Below are positions 53,728-54,014 of a stretch of DNA of 54,014 nucleotides, piece after piece. Under the pieces are notes generated by a model, which was not told the origin of the DNA, ran no database searches, and worked only from the letters and a program-made list of their open reading frames with translations. Position numbers and translations under genes: made by a program. Source of the DNA: Pseudomonadota bacterium. GTDB lineage: Bacteria > Pseudomonadota > Gammaproteobacteria > Thiotrichales > Thiotrichaceae. How positions within the stretch are numbered: the stretch's first letter is position 1; the number at the start of each line of letters is the position of its first letter. Location of the stretch: contig PDPG01000053.1 in NCBI GenBank assembly GCA_002747455.1, positions 1 to 54,014 of the forward strand. Direction: 5' to 3'.

Positions 53728-54014
53728 GTCGCAGGGGTCGTTAGCCGCTTAGGCTGTGAGACTCTCTAACTACTACTTTTCACCTCTTTCCTATTTGTCG
53801 CAGGGGTCGTTAGCCGCTTAGGCTGTGAGACCCCTTGGTGCATAATCCGACGGTGAGCGATTCTGATCGTCGCAGGGGTCGTTAGCCGCTTAGGCTGTGA
53901 GACTTCATTTTGCTTCGTTTCCTGTAGTTGGTTGCTTGGTCGCAGGGGTCGTTAGCCGCTTAGGCTGTGAGACTAAAGAACTTGTGCTACTTACGTACAA
54001 TGCAGTATCAGTCG
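53728..54014 (+). CRISPR. CRISPR array, leader end, truncated by the window edge
   Basis: Four 35-bp repeats, identical as read, lie at 53728-53762, 53797-53831, 53869-53903 and 53939-53973. Each begins GTCGCAGGGG and ends GGCTGTGAGAC. Complete spacers measure 34, 37 and 35 bp and are unrelated to each other. A fourth spacer of 37 bp (53974-54010) is followed by GTCG, the first four bases of a fifth repeat, so the array continues. Inside the repeat AGCC and GGCT can pair around a 5-base loop. The AT-rich side with promoters is on the left, so transcription runs left to right and the newest spacers should be those seen here. There is no cas gene in the window, and the type cannot be named from this repeat. 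Confidence 0.95.

Overview
The window reads as a stretch of gammaproteobacterial chromosome of moderate GC content. The evidence is the gene content: an argH neighbour pair of AlgZ/AlgR type, gyrA-serC-pheA-tyrA, yajC-secD-secF, efp beside epmA, a YcgL protein, RoxA, and tRNAs with encoded CCA ends. A Thiotrichales-like sulfur or filamentous marine lineage would fit, but that is inference. Most of the window is ordinary housekeeping DNA in short operons. No insertion sequence, integrase or prophage was recognised.

Layout. 1-7104: universal stress protein, a DUF6122 membrane protein, xthA-ampG, a membrane gene joined to ycgL, hisC and a lytic transglycosylase. 7105-11968: nadB, purB, roxA and a DUF1287 protein. 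11969-14934: a PepSY/PhoP/PhoQ-like signalling operon preceded by a direct-repeat operator candidate and a strongly folded leader that ends in a terminator-like hairpin. 15018-15748 (minus strand): tRNA-Ala, a small membrane protein gene, then four tandem tRNA-Glu genes. 16046-20468: two paralogous secreted or anchored glycosidase-like proteins, one with a CBM9-like module. 20473-22313: aroE and hemB. 22425-29847 (minus strand): a probable surface-glycan cluster (GT4, CelD-type acyltransferase, GINT1-like propeller protein) next to a degenerate EAL protein and a PilZ-like protein.

30023-34847: efp-epmA (translation factor EF-P and its lysylating enzyme), then yajC-secD-secF (Sec translocon accessory complex). 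35195-42054 (minus strand): gyrA, serC, pheA, tyrA and a membrane protein of unknown role. 42156-45960 (minus strand): a ferric-iron ABC importer, fbpABC, with a Fur-box candidate and an intercistronic hairpin. 46257-46673: rpmB-rpmG. 46816-49676: a Gld-type ABC exporter operon. 49738-53218: argH and, divergently, algZ-algR.

The window closes with the start of a CRISPR array (53728 to the end): four complete 35-bp repeats that are identical to each other, spacers of 34-37 bp, and the first 4 bases of a fifth repeat. Two good sigma70-like promoters in the upstream region point into it. No cas gene lies inside the window, so the type cannot be assigned from this sequence. The least explained features are this array and its leader, the structured leader RNA of the PhoPQ-like operon, the mixed tRNA/membrane-protein operon and the glycosidase-like tandem pair.
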